The notes: a model not told the origin generated them from the letters alone. A stretch of DNA of 5,659 nt from Nitrososphaeraceae archaeon (GCA_030038695.1 JASHSN010000374.1:1-5659), one strand, 5' to 3'; positions 1 through 5,326 are shown, counted from the first letter of the stretch. Numbers and translations are program-made.

Positions 1-593
1 GTCAACCTTTCCATAGCTGCATCAACTGTTTCTTCAGCTGTCAACGCTCCATTTGTCTCAATTGTAAGAATTGCTTCGTCATCATCAGCCCCGTCTTTAA
101 CAATAGCCGCGGAAGTTGGTTGCCACTTTGCATGATCCTTCCCAACTCCTAGCCTTGCGTACGCCTCAAATTTGAGCTTCTGAGATGGTGCGAGAACAAC
201 TATAGGGATATCCTTGCTTACTGGTTTTACGAACTCATCTTCAGATACGAGTTCATTGGAAGTGACTATTTTCGTCTTCTCCATCGCTTCAGAGTCCAAT
301 ACTAGCAACACTCTACACTTTGAACATCCTAGAGTGCTTTGGCAATCACATTCCTGAGGCATTACAAATCTATCCAATTCTGTTCGCAAGGGGATAAGTC
401 CAAGTCTATGTGCAACGGCTTCATCATGCATAACAGAGGAATTCTCCAGGATCACTACGTCATCGACTGCCAAAGTAGGGACCTCACTTATGGCTATTCT
501 TCTTACAGCGTTTATATACTGTCTAGATACATTGTTAAATTTAATTACAACCCTTTCATCTGTTCTCTCAAGAACATCTACAGAAACGCTCAA
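1..593 (-). CDS. rpo3: DNA-directed RNA polymerase subunit D (Rpo3), C-terminus cut by window edge
   Basis: Rpo3/D is the archaeal counterpart of eukaryotic Rpb3 and bacterial alpha. It dimerises with Rpo11/L to form the assembly platform of RNA polymerase. Reading the minus strand from 593 gives 197 codons with no stop up to the edge. Diagnostic parts are the N-terminal dimerisation segment with INAVRRIAISEVPTLAVDDV (residues 27-46), then DEAVAHRLGLIPLRTELDRF (57-76), and the late motif AYARLGVGKDHAKWQPT (144-160), all typical of the family. Cys82, Cys84, Cys90 and Cys93 form CxCx5CxxC, at the position of the Rpb3 zinc loop. There is no ferredoxin-like insert domain as in Sulfolobus. The start is TTG at 591-593, because an in-frame TAG lies one codon further up (597-599) and no other start codon precedes the conserved region. 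No Shine-Dalgarno is seen, so a very short leader is likely. Only a few C-terminal residues should be missing. Identity is very secure; the exact start is less so. Confidence 0.96.
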   Translation of the reverse strand, partial: MSVSVDVLERTDERVVIKFNNVSRQYINAVRRIAISEVPTLAVDDVVILENSSVMHDEAVAHRLGLIPLRTELDRFVMPQECDCQSTLGCSKCRVLLVLDSEAMEKTKIVTSNELVSEDEFVKPVSKDIPIVVLAPSQKLKFEAYARLGVGKDHAKWQPTSAAIVKDGADDDEAILTIETNGALTAEETVDAAMERL

Positions 594-630
594 TTTCTAT
601 TTCAGACTATAACAATTTTGATCAAGGCGT

Positions 631-641
631 CCTTAAAAATC
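631..641 (-). promoter_or_regulatory. TATA-like box for rpo3
   Basis: On the minus strand this reads ATTTTTAAGG, an A/T-rich core resembling an archaeal TATA box. It lies about 40 nt upstream of the TTG start, which would put transcription start near 605-610 and leave a leader of some 15 nt. The match is loose and no clear BRE was identified. Confidence 0.35.
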
Positions 642-852
642 TACCTGTAAGTTTCAATGAAGTGCCTCTGTAGCAGAAACACGACGGCGAGCTGACTCGT
701 ACACATTGTAAACCAAGTGGTTAGTCATTTTTTCATAAATTCAAGCGTGCAAGTACATCTTTGTCAAGCGTTAGATATTTTTCTCCTCTCACGAGTAAAG
801 ATTTTCGCAAGTCGTTGGCCAAACAAGCTGAGCTACGAACTCAATTATCCAT

Positions 853-868
853 GCATATATATATTTTA
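853..868 (+). promoter_or_regulatory. TATA box of SBDS; leaderless or nearly leaderless transcript
   Basis: The sequence GCATATATATATTTTA is a strong archaeal TATA-type element centred about 31 nt upstream of the SBDS ATG. Archaeal initiation usually falls 25-28 nt downstream of the TATA centre, which here is within about 5 nt of the ATG. No Shine-Dalgarno precedes the start, which agrees with leaderless translation. Confidence 0.65.
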
Positions 869-891
869 GATAGAAATGCTGTACAAGATAA

Positions 892-1581
892 ATGGCCGAT
901 TTTAAAATTACTACTGTACGTCTAACGGCCGAAGGGAACAAATTTGAGATTCTTGTCAAAGCCGATCCTGCTCTAGAATATAAACTTGGAAAAAGAACTG
1001 ACTTGTCAGGCGTACTTGTTTCTGATGAAATATACTCTGATGCGAACAAAGGTTCTAGAGCGGCGGGAGAAAAATTAGTGAAGTACTTTAGGACGACTGA
1101 TCACGTGCAGATTGCGACGCATATACTGTCCAAAGGCGATCTTAGTCTAACAACAGAGCAGCGCCGAAAAATGGTTGAGGATAAAAAGAAACAGATTATT
1201 CAGTATATAAGCAAGAATTTTGTAGATCCTAAGACGCATATTCCACATCCTGTTATGAGAATCGAAAGTGCGTTGAGCGAGGTGAGACTTATAATAGACC
1301 CATTCAAGCCTGCTGAGGACCAGGCAAAAAACGTAGTTGATGCTCTTAGGAGGATTTTGCCCTTAAAGTCAGAGATTTTATTACTCACCGTAACTGTTCC
1401 GTCTCAATTCTCAACACAATGTTATAACCTATTGAAAACCGCAGGTACTTTTAAGGGAGACCAGTGGCTTGCCGATGGCTCTTTACGGGTTATGTTGGAA
1501 ATAAACGCCGGAATGAAGGGATCTTTACTAGATAGGATAGGATCAATTTCAAGAGGAACAGCTCAGGTTCAGGAAGGCTAA
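892..1581 (+). CDS. SBDS: Ribosome maturation factor SBDS (Sdo1)
   Basis: SBDS/Sdo1 acts in late maturation of the large ribosomal subunit. In eukaryotes it works with EFL1 to release the anti-association factor eIF6, and the archaeal role is inferred to be related. The 229-residue length is normal for archaeal SBDS. The N-terminal FYSH domain covers about residues 1-90 (KFEILVKADPALEYKLGKR at 17-35; ATHILSKGDLSLTTEQRRKM at 75-94). A helical domain II with HIPHPVMRIESALSEVRLII follows (about 116-135). The C-terminal domain III of ferredoxin-like fold covers about 163-229 and ends in the GSLRVMLEINAG segment. The ATG sits right behind a TATA box and has no competing upstream start. It stands 115 nt before rrp4, the usual position of SBDS in archaeal exosome clusters. 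No damage is seen. Confidence 0.97.
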   Translation: MADFKITTVRLTAEGNKFEILVKADPALEYKLGKRTDLSGVLVSDEIYSDANKGSRAAGEKLVKYFRTTDHVQIATHILSKGDLSLTTEQRRKMVEDKKKQIIQYISKNFVDPKTHIPHPVMRIESALSEVRLIIDPFKPAEDQAKNVVDALRRILPLKSEILLLTVTVPSQFSTQCYNLLKTAGTFKGDQWLADGSLRVMLEINAGMKGSLLDRIGSISRGTAQVQEG

Positions 1582-1596
1582 GTGAAGGGTTTCGAC

Positions 1597-1608
1597 ACTT
1601 AAATATAG
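1597..1608 (+). promoter_or_regulatory. TATA-like box upstream of rrp4
   Basis: CACTTAAATATAG lies in the SBDS-rrp4 gap. A start 25-28 nt downstream would give a leader of about 65-70 nt before the rrp4 ATG, unlike the near-leaderless SBDS. This suggests that the exosome genes can be transcribed from their own promoter as well as by readthrough from SBDS. No transcript data support it. Confidence 0.45.
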
Positions 1609-1645
1609 TCTCTCTTATTACCCAGGAGTAGAAAATAAGTTGAAA

Positions 1646-1693
1646 ATGGAGTTTTTGATTGACAACGCCCCAGTGCAAGTGGTGAAATATTAG
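1646..1693 (+). other. Possible 15-codon leader ORF ahead of rrp4
   Basis: An ATG at 1646 opens a 15-codon frame (MEFLIDNAPVQVVKY) that ends in TAG three bases before the rrp4 ATG. An alternative TTG start lies two codons earlier. GGAG at 1624-1627 is placed as a possible ribosome binding site. The spacing would allow termination-reinitiation coupling to rrp4. A frame this short arises easily by chance, so this is a candidate only. Confidence 0.2.
1681..1685 (+). promoter_or_regulatory. Shine-Dalgarno for rrp4
   Basis: GGTGA matches the archaeal 16S anti-SD core (complement of TCACC) and ends 11 nt before the ATG at 1697. It supports that ATG as the rrp4 start. An in-frame TAG at 1691-1693 rules out any longer product. 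Confidence 0.55.
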
Positions 1694-1696
1694 AGG

Positions 1697-2464
1697 ATGC
1701 AAGAGATCAGAAGGAAGTATGTGGTTCCTGGCGACAGAATCGTCGAAGGAAATTTCAGACCATTGTTTAACGTGATCAGAACAGGTAACTCTATTGTTGC
1801 TACCAGGATTGGGATTGCTGAGGCAGGAAAAGAGGGTGTCAAAGTTATACCGCTGTCTGGTATATATATTCCTCGGGTAAACGATATTGTAATAGGCAAG
1901 ATAATGGACCATTCTTCACTATCATGGGGAGTGGACATTAACTCATGCTTTTCTGCACACCTGCCCGCGCAAGACGTGTTTGGGAGAGACTTTTCCCCGG
2001 CTAGAGACGATATGGGAAGAGAATTAGCTATAGGCGATTTAATTACCGCTAGAATCATTGCCTTTGATCGGACAAGGGATCCGATGATAACGATCCAGGA
2101 TAAGGATCTAGGAAAGGTTCCTCAAGGAGAATTTATTAAAATCTCAGCTACCCGGGTTCCACGACTTATCGGAAAACGTGGTTCTATGATACAGACCATT
2201 GAATATGCTACGCATACTAGGGTTTTAATCGGCCAAAATGGAATCATAGTTGTAACTGGAAGAGATTTAGAGGGAATAAAATTGGCGGTGAAGGCAATTA
2301 GGATGGTCGAGGAAGAAGCGCACACGGCGAATTTGACGCAGAGGGTGAAAACTCTGCTCGGTGTATCAGATTCGTCACCATCGGACATCTCTCACGTGGC
2401 TCGGCCACAAAATGAGGAAGTCGGGGAAGAACTAAATGAAGTAGAGAAGGAAGAGAAAATATAA
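1697..2464 (+). CDS. rrp4: Exosome RNA-binding cap subunit Rrp4
   Basis: Rrp4 sits on top of the Rrp41-Rrp42 ring of the archaeal exosome and feeds RNA into the central channel. Domains in order: N-terminal domain with YVVPGD (8-13); an S1 domain at about 60-135, which begins PRVNDIVIGKI and has the GVDI and QDKDLGK segments; and a KH domain at about 145-205 with the loop IGKRGSMI (158-165, a GxxG-type motif) followed by GQNGIIVVTG (179-188). The last 20 or so residues (from about 238) are highly acidic, with ten glutamates and three lysines, and look disordered. The 255-residue length is at the upper end of the normal archaeal range because of this tail. It heads the tight run rrp4-rrp41-rrp42; its TAA shares one base with the rrp41 ATG (TAATG), implying translational coupling. 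The start is backed by a GGTGA site and an upstream stop. Confidence 0.97.
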   Translation: MQEIRRKYVVPGDRIVEGNFRPLFNVIRTGNSIVATRIGIAEAGKEGVKVIPLSGIYIPRVNDIVIGKIMDHSSLSWGVDINSCFSAHLPAQDVFGRDFSPARDDMGRELAIGDLITARIIAFDRTRDPMITIQDKDLGKVPQGEFIKISATRVPRLIGKRGSMIQTIEYATHTRVLIGQNGIIVVTGRDLEGIKLAVKAIRMVEEEAHTANLTQRVKTLLGVSDSSPSDISHVARPQNEEVGEELNEVEKEEKI

Positions 2465-3204
2465 TGACGCAAACTAGAAGCCTAATCGACGAGAATGGAA
2501 AGCGAACTGATGGTCGAACAAGAGATCAATTGAGAGAGATAAAAATCACAGCAGGGGTAATAAAGAATGCGGATGGTTCCGCTTTTATAGAATTTGGCAT
2601 GAACAAAATTGTGGTTGCTGTTTACGGACCTAGGGAAGTACATCCAAAACATATGGCCCTACCTGACCGATGTGTATTAAGATGTAGATATCACATGGTT
2701 CCATTTTCAACTGACACGCGTAAGAACCCTGCTCCGTCCAGAAGGGAAGTAGAAATCTCAAAGGTGATGAGGGAAGCATTGGAACCTACGCTAATGTTGG
2801 AAGACTATCCGCGCGCTGCAATTGATGTGTACGTTGAGGTATTGCAAGCAGACGGCGGATCCAGATGTGCTGGAATAACTGCGGCATCTGTTGCCCTAGC
2901 TGATGCTGGAATTAATATGCGTGATATGGTATCTGCATGTGCCGCTGGGAAAGTCGACGATAGGATCGTTTTAGATATTAACGATACTGAGGATAAGGAA
3001 GGGGATGCGGATATGCCGGTCGCGTATATGCCCCATCTAGAACAAGTTACCCTCTTGCAACTTGATGGCATATTAGATGAAGATCAATTCAATCAATGTC
3101 TCGACGAAGCCGTGAATGGTTGCAAGATGGTCTATGAATTTCAAAGAACAGCTTTAATGCAAAAGTATTTCGGCAACGAAACGGAGTTGAAAGAAGAACA
3201 ATGA
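2464..3204 (+). CDS. rrp41: Exosome catalytic subunit Rrp41
   Basis: Rrp41 is the RNase PH-type catalytic subunit, which degrades RNA 3'-to-5' with phosphate (and can add tails in reverse) inside a hexamer with Rrp42. The family opening KRTDGRTRDQLREIKI is at 13-28. Phosphate and RNA contacts are retained: R93 and R94 in SRREVEIS correspond to R98/R99 of the Sulfolobus enzyme, and S133 in QADGGSR (128-134) to its S138. The catalytic acids D177 and D183, in EDKEGDADMP (176-185), correspond to D182/D188. The constant five-residue offset supports the assignment, so the enzyme should be active. Length 246 is normal. The ATG overlaps the rrp4 stop by 1 nt, and its own TGA overlaps the rrp42 ATG by 4 nt (ATGA). 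A purine-rich stretch ending rrp4 may serve as ribosome binding site. No anomalies. Confidence 0.98.
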   Translation: MTQTRSLIDENGKRTDGRTRDQLREIKITAGVIKNADGSAFIEFGMNKIVVAVYGPREVHPKHMALPDRCVLRCRYHMVPFSTDTRKNPAPSRREVEISKVMREALEPTLMLEDYPRAAIDVYVEVLQADGGSRCAGITAASVALADAGINMRDMVSACAAGKVDDRIVLDINDTEDKEGDADMPVAYMPHLEQVTLLQLDGILDEDQFNQCLDEAVNGCKMVYEFQRTALMQKYFGNETELKEEQ

Positions 3205-4028
3205 GCTCATCTAAACGTTCAACTATAATAGTAGAACACTTGCGCAAGCAACAAATGTGGGAATCGATCTCAAAAGGAAAAAGACTAGATGGAAGAGGCC
3301 TGAATGAGGTAAGACCCATCGAAATTGAAGTAGGGTTAATAAAAAAAGCGAATGGATCCGCGAGGGTCAAACTAGGTAATACAGAAGTCGTTGCAGGAGT
3401 AAAAGTCGAGACCGGCGAACCATTCGAGGGATTAGAAAATAAGGGTGCATTAATTTTGTCTGCTGAGGTATTGCCAACAGCTTCACCTTACATTGAACCT
3501 GGCCCACCTGATGAAGAAACGGTCGAGCTAGCAAGGGTAGTGGACCGCGGGATAAGAGAATCTGAAATGCTAGATTTGAGTAAATTAGTACTAATATCTG
3601 GAGAGATCGTCTATGTGATCTTTGTTGACTGTAGTGTTATTAATGTTGATGGGAATCTGTTTGATGCCACATCGTATGCAGTAGTTTCGGCTCTGTTAGA
3701 TAGCAAACTTCCTGTCTTTGAAATACGAGATAGGAAGGTCGTTGACACAGGAGAAAAACAAAACCCACCAATTACTACACTGCCTGTTTCAATTACAGCA
3801 GTTAGGATCGGTGATTCAATCATGTTGGATCCAACCGCAGAAGAGGAGGCATGTATGGATTCGAGGATCACTATAACAACTAATTCTGATCATAATTTTG
3901 CTGCGATTCAGAAAGGATCCACCGGCGCGTTCACAGTAGAACAATTAAAGAGAGCCGCTACTACGGCAAGGATTAAAGGTGAAGAGATAAGAGTCAAAAT
4001 AACGGAGTTGACCAAGTTTGGTGAGTAG
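3201..4028 (+). CDS. rrp42: Exosome non-catalytic ring subunit Rrp42
   Basis: Rrp42 is the inactive RNase PH partner that completes the RNA binding and phosphate sites of Rrp41 in the ring. Evidence: an N-terminal helix, then GKRLDGRGLNEVRPIEIEVG (26-45), GSARVKLGNTEVVAGVKV (52-69), the highly characteristic SPYIEPGPPDEETVELARVV (95-114) and DRGIRESEMLDLSKLV (115-130), and FVDCSVINVDGNLFDA (141-156). Where Rrp41 has its catalytic aspartates, this protein lacks the equivalent pair, as expected of the Rrp42 branch. Length 275 is normal. GGAG at 3183-3186 is 14 nt from the ATG. The start is set by the 4-nt overlap with rrp41; the stop lies 8 nt inside the L37Ae gene. Confidence 0.97.
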   Translation: MSSSKRSTIIVEHLRKQQMWESISKGKRLDGRGLNEVRPIEIEVGLIKKANGSARVKLGNTEVVAGVKVETGEPFEGLENKGALILSAEVLPTASPYIEPGPPDEETVELARVVDRGIRESEMLDLSKLVLISGEIVYVIFVDCSVINVDGNLFDATSYAVVSALLDSKLPVFEIRDRKVVDTGEKQNPPITTLPVSITAVRIGDSIMLDPTAEEEACMDSRITITTNSDHNFAAIQKGSTGAFTVEQLKRAATTARIKGEEIRVKITELTKFGE

Positions 4029-4275
4029 AAGAAAACAAGGGCAGACGGCGTTAAAAGGTCTGGGTATAAAATTTGGAGCAACCGTTCGTAAGAGGTACAG
4101 TAAGGCATTTCGAACCTTGAAGCAAAAAAGACGATGCCCTTCATGCGGTTCGTATAAATTCTGCCGAATTGCGTCAGGTGTTTGGTATTGTCGTAAATGC
4201 AGCTACAAAGTTGCAGCTGGTGCCTATGATGTCCAAACCGACAAATTGCAAAGCGCAAATAGAGATATCCTTTAA
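4021..4275 (+). CDS. rpl37ae: Large-subunit ribosomal protein eL43 (L37Ae)
   Basis: eL43/L37Ae is a small zinc-ribbon protein of the archaeal and eukaryotic large ribosomal subunit. The basic N-terminus with GATVRKRYSKAFRTLKQK leads into the four-cysteine zinc site CPSC (39-42) and CRKC (57-60), ending in KVAAGAY, the family signature. Numbering uses the GTG at 4021 (84 residues); a TTG one codon earlier (4018) is equally open. GGAG at 4004-4007 lies 10-13 nt ahead of either start. It overlaps rrp42 by 8 nt. The conserved core ends near residue 69; the remaining 15 residues (DVQTDKLQSANRDIL) look like a variable tail and are encoded in the stretch that overlaps pcc1 by 47 nt. In several other archaea rpoP and a Brix-domain gene follow here; neither is present. 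Confidence 0.93.
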   Translation: MSRRKQGQTALKGLGIKFGATVRKRYSKAFRTLKQKRRCPSCGSYKFCRIASGVWYCRKCSYKVAAGAYDVQTDKLQSANRDIL

Positions 4276-4534
4276 ACCAACAAACCTGTCTGAAAAAAAA
4301 GATCTTCTAGCTAAATCCATCTATGCCGCGATAGCCGCTGACACGAACATAAAATGTCCTGCATCAGCGAACGAGACAATTGTCAGAATTACGAAAGATG
4401 ATGATAGCATATCCTTAGAACTAGCGAGTTCAGAGACCACCGCATTACGTGCTGCTATCAATTCTTATTTGAGACTTGTTTACGCATCGCTGAAAATATG
4501 CCAATCTACATCCACAGTTAACGACGATATGTAG
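4229..4534 (+). CDS. pcc1: KEOPS complex subunit Pcc1
   Basis: Pcc1 is the small dimerising subunit of KEOPS (with Kae1, Bud32 and Cgi121), which makes N6-threonylcarbamoyladenosine at tRNA position 37. From the second of two adjacent ATGs the product is 101 residues, a normal length. It starts with a beta strand (AQIEISF, 9-15), followed by a helical part, another strand pair (ETIVRI, SISLELAS) and the signature C-terminal helix TALRAAINSYLRLVYASLKI. Starts: ATG at 4226 or 4229. GGTG at 4219-4222 lies 6 nt ahead of the second, a good Shine-Dalgarno, so I chose that one. A TTG at 4169 would add 20 residues that do not look like Pcc1 and are explained by the L37Ae frame. The gene overlaps L37Ae by 47 nt in another frame, so translation is probably coupled. 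The last ten residues are polar and variable. Confidence 0.88.
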   Translation: MSKPTNCKAQIEISFKPTNLSEKKDLLAKSIYAAIAADTNIKCPASANETIVRITKDDDSISLELASSETTALRAAINSYLRLVYASLKICQSTSTVNDDM

Positions 4535-4544
4535 ATGTCAATTC

Positions 4545-4562
4545 GTCACAAAGCCATGTGAC
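4545..4562 (+). repeat. Perfect 6-bp hairpin just after pcc1
   Basis: GTCACA and TGTGAC flank a six-base loop (AAGCCA), starting 10 nt after the pcc1 stop. It is not followed by a T run, so it is not a classic intrinsic terminator. It could end or stabilise the exosome operon mRNA, or be an operator-like palindrome. Its size is within reach of chance. Confidence 0.4.
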
Positions 4563-4597
4563 ATTCGACTACGTCAACGGGTTGGTTGTCTTGTATC

Positions 4598-4619
4598 TTA
4601 ATCATATCAGAATGATTGG
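4598..4619 (+). repeat. Hairpin TTAATCAT / ATGATTGG
   Basis: AATCAT (4600-4605) and ATGATT (4612-4617) are exact inverted copies around a 6-nt loop. As RNA, two G-U pairs extend the stem outward. It is one of three inverted repeats within about 170 nt in the pcc1-dedA gap. Confidence 0.35.
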
Positions 4620-4652
4620 TATCTCAATTTGCGTTTCTTCATGTTATCTATA

Positions 4653-4709
4653 TCAGACCGCGGTATTACTTATACGATATACACGCGCCGGCCGGTACCG
4701 CTTGTCTGA
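4653..4709 (+). repeat. Interrupted 12-bp inverted repeat with GC-rich loop
   Basis: TCAGAC (4653-4658), one unpaired C, then GCGGTA (4660-4665) are matched by TACCGC (4696-4701), two unpaired T and GTCTGA (4704-4709): twelve Watson-Crick pairs with a small 1x2 internal loop. The 30-nt interior holds a TATA-CGA-TATA mini-hairpin (4671-4681) and the palindrome CCGGCCGG (4688-4695), strikingly GC-rich in an AT-rich gap. It does not fold as a tRNA and shows no coding potential. It could be a structured RNA, a protein-binding palindrome or the ends of a tiny mobile-element remnant; I cannot tell which. Confidence 0.5.
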
Positions 4710-4749
4710 CGGAAAACTGTATTTCCATGTAATAACTGATTTAAGGTAG

Positions 4750-4794
4750 TTATAATTATTGGTACTCCATTCGACTCCTTGATGGTTTAATAAC
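4750..4794 (+). promoter_or_regulatory. A/T-rich boxes, possible old dedA promoter
   Basis: TTATAATTATT (4750-4760) and GTTTAATAA (4785-4793) resemble TATA elements. The first, about 55 nt ahead of the ATG at 4810, would give a leader of some 30 nt; the second is close enough that only a leaderless message would fit. Since the downstream gene is broken, their present activity is doubtful. Confidence 0.25.
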
Positions 4795-4809
4795 TGAAAT
4801 TATTAAAAA

Positions 4810-5283
4810 ATGGCGATACAGATACTCGGTCCACTAATTCAATCCACAACTTCAATTATACCAAGTCTATTATACGCAATATTTTTTCTTATCGTTCTCG
4901 AAAATGCGCTAATCCTCATACCAAGCGAAGTCATAATACCGTTTTCTGATTTTCTAGTCTCAGGAAATCATGGAGAGCAGGCTGGTACTAGATGGCTCTT
5001 TCGTGACATAGTAGGCTCAATTGCACCATAATATCTTGGTTTACGGCTAGGAAGGACTGCAATAATATATGGGAAATATGTCTTTAAAAAGAAACATCTA
5101 AAGAATATTGAATGATTGTTTGAAAAGTATGGGGATAAAGTTACTATTGTGGGGACGCTTTTGCCCATAGTAAGCATTTGTGCGCCAACTGGGAGCGTTA
5201 GAAACAAAATGAAAGTGTTTGTCATTTTTTGAAAATTTCTTCGTGATGGAGTACAAGTAACCTGGTAGCCAATAAATGTCTAG
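4810..5283 (+). pseudogene. DedA-family (SNARE-associated / VTT domain) membrane protein, decayed
   Basis: Reading a single frame from the ATG at 4810 recovers pieces of a DedA-family integral membrane protein in the right order: a hydrophobic segment with ENALILIPSEVIIPF, then YLGLRLGR, GKYVFKKKHL, LFEKYGDKVTIVG, LLPIV and FVIF. The frame is broken by TAA (5029-5031), TGA (5113-5115), TGA (5230-5232), TAG (5266-5268) and TAG (5281-5283), without an evident frameshift up to FVIF. Conserved residues are also lost: the usual glycine in PFSGF is Asp (codon 47), and the family motif GR..P..R now reads GT..P..S, removing both arginines; one or two codons appear deleted right after it. The stretch after FVIF is unrecognisable. 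Intact members are about 200 residues and act in membrane homeostasis or lipid handling (family knowledge). The first 73 codons remain open and could still give a peptide, but function is very unlikely. Confidence 0.85.
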
Positions 5284-5311
5284 CCGCACTTCCAATGACC
5301 GTAGTATGATA

Positions 5312-5326
5312 TTTTTTTATTTTATT
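5312..5326 (+). terminator. T-rich stretch, possible archaeal terminator
   Basis: T7-A-T4-A-TT lies on the plus strand after the dedA remnant. Archaeal RNA polymerase terminates at such U-rich runs without needing a strong hairpin. It would end transcription coming from the exosome genes or the remnant. The same tract could instead serve as part of a TATA region for the prefoldin gene. Confidence 0.35.

Larger units (their letters stand above)
594..891. other. Divergent intergenic region between rpo3 and SBDS
   Basis: This 298-nt gap separates two divergent starts. It holds the TATA-like boxes listed separately and no convincing gene. Small structures are visible: GTTTC (651-655) pairs with GAAAC (676-680), with TGC/GCA pairing inside; CGAG-CTGA-CTCG (688-699) is a 4-bp tetraloop hairpin; and TTGGCCAA (815-822) is a palindrome. 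No tRNA could be built: the minus-strand string GTAGCTCAGC near 836-827 resembles a D-arm, but no anticodon or T arm follows. No C/D-box RNA is supported. Confidence 0.6.
4535..4809 (+). other. Non-coding, hairpin-rich gap between pcc1 and the dedA remnant
   Basis: No gene is supported in these 275 nt. A GTG-started frame from 4558 (63 codons) has no recognisable domain, poor composition and is crossed by the inverted repeats. The gap contains three inverted repeats (listed separately) and, near its right end, A/T-rich boxes that may have been the dedA promoter. Confidence 0.6.

Noticed and set aside
339..650. Plus-strand frame of 103 codons
   Set aside because: It lies antisense across the N-terminal half of rpo3, which is unmistakable on the minus strand; the translation has no recognisable domain.
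656..695. C-box-like ATGAAGT and CTGA as a possible C/D-box sRNA
   Set aside because: The C-box matches only 5 of 7 positions, and no usable C'/D' pair or terminal stem is evident.
733..822. Minus-strand TTG-started frame of 29 codons in the divergent gap, with fairly protein-like composition
   Set aside because: Too short to separate from chance, with no ribosome site and no family recognised; an in-frame TGA lies shortly upstream.
790..840. Minus-strand GTAGCTCAGC resembling a tRNA D-arm
   Set aside because: No GAGC partner, no anticodon stem and no T-arm sequence could be found downstream, so no cloverleaf forms.
1490..2058. Two long minus-strand frames of 140 and 122 codons
   Set aside because: They are antisense to SBDS and rrp4, which carry clear family motifs on the plus strand; no domain is visible in them.
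4558..4749. GTG-started 63-codon frame between pcc1 and the dedA remnant
   Set aside because: The start lies inside a hairpin, the sequence has no domain, and the gap's inverted repeats explain the region better than coding does.
4968..5295. Minus-strand frames of 85 and 65 codons
   Set aside because: They are open because of low constraint opposite the dedA remnant, whose plus-strand family blocks are clear.
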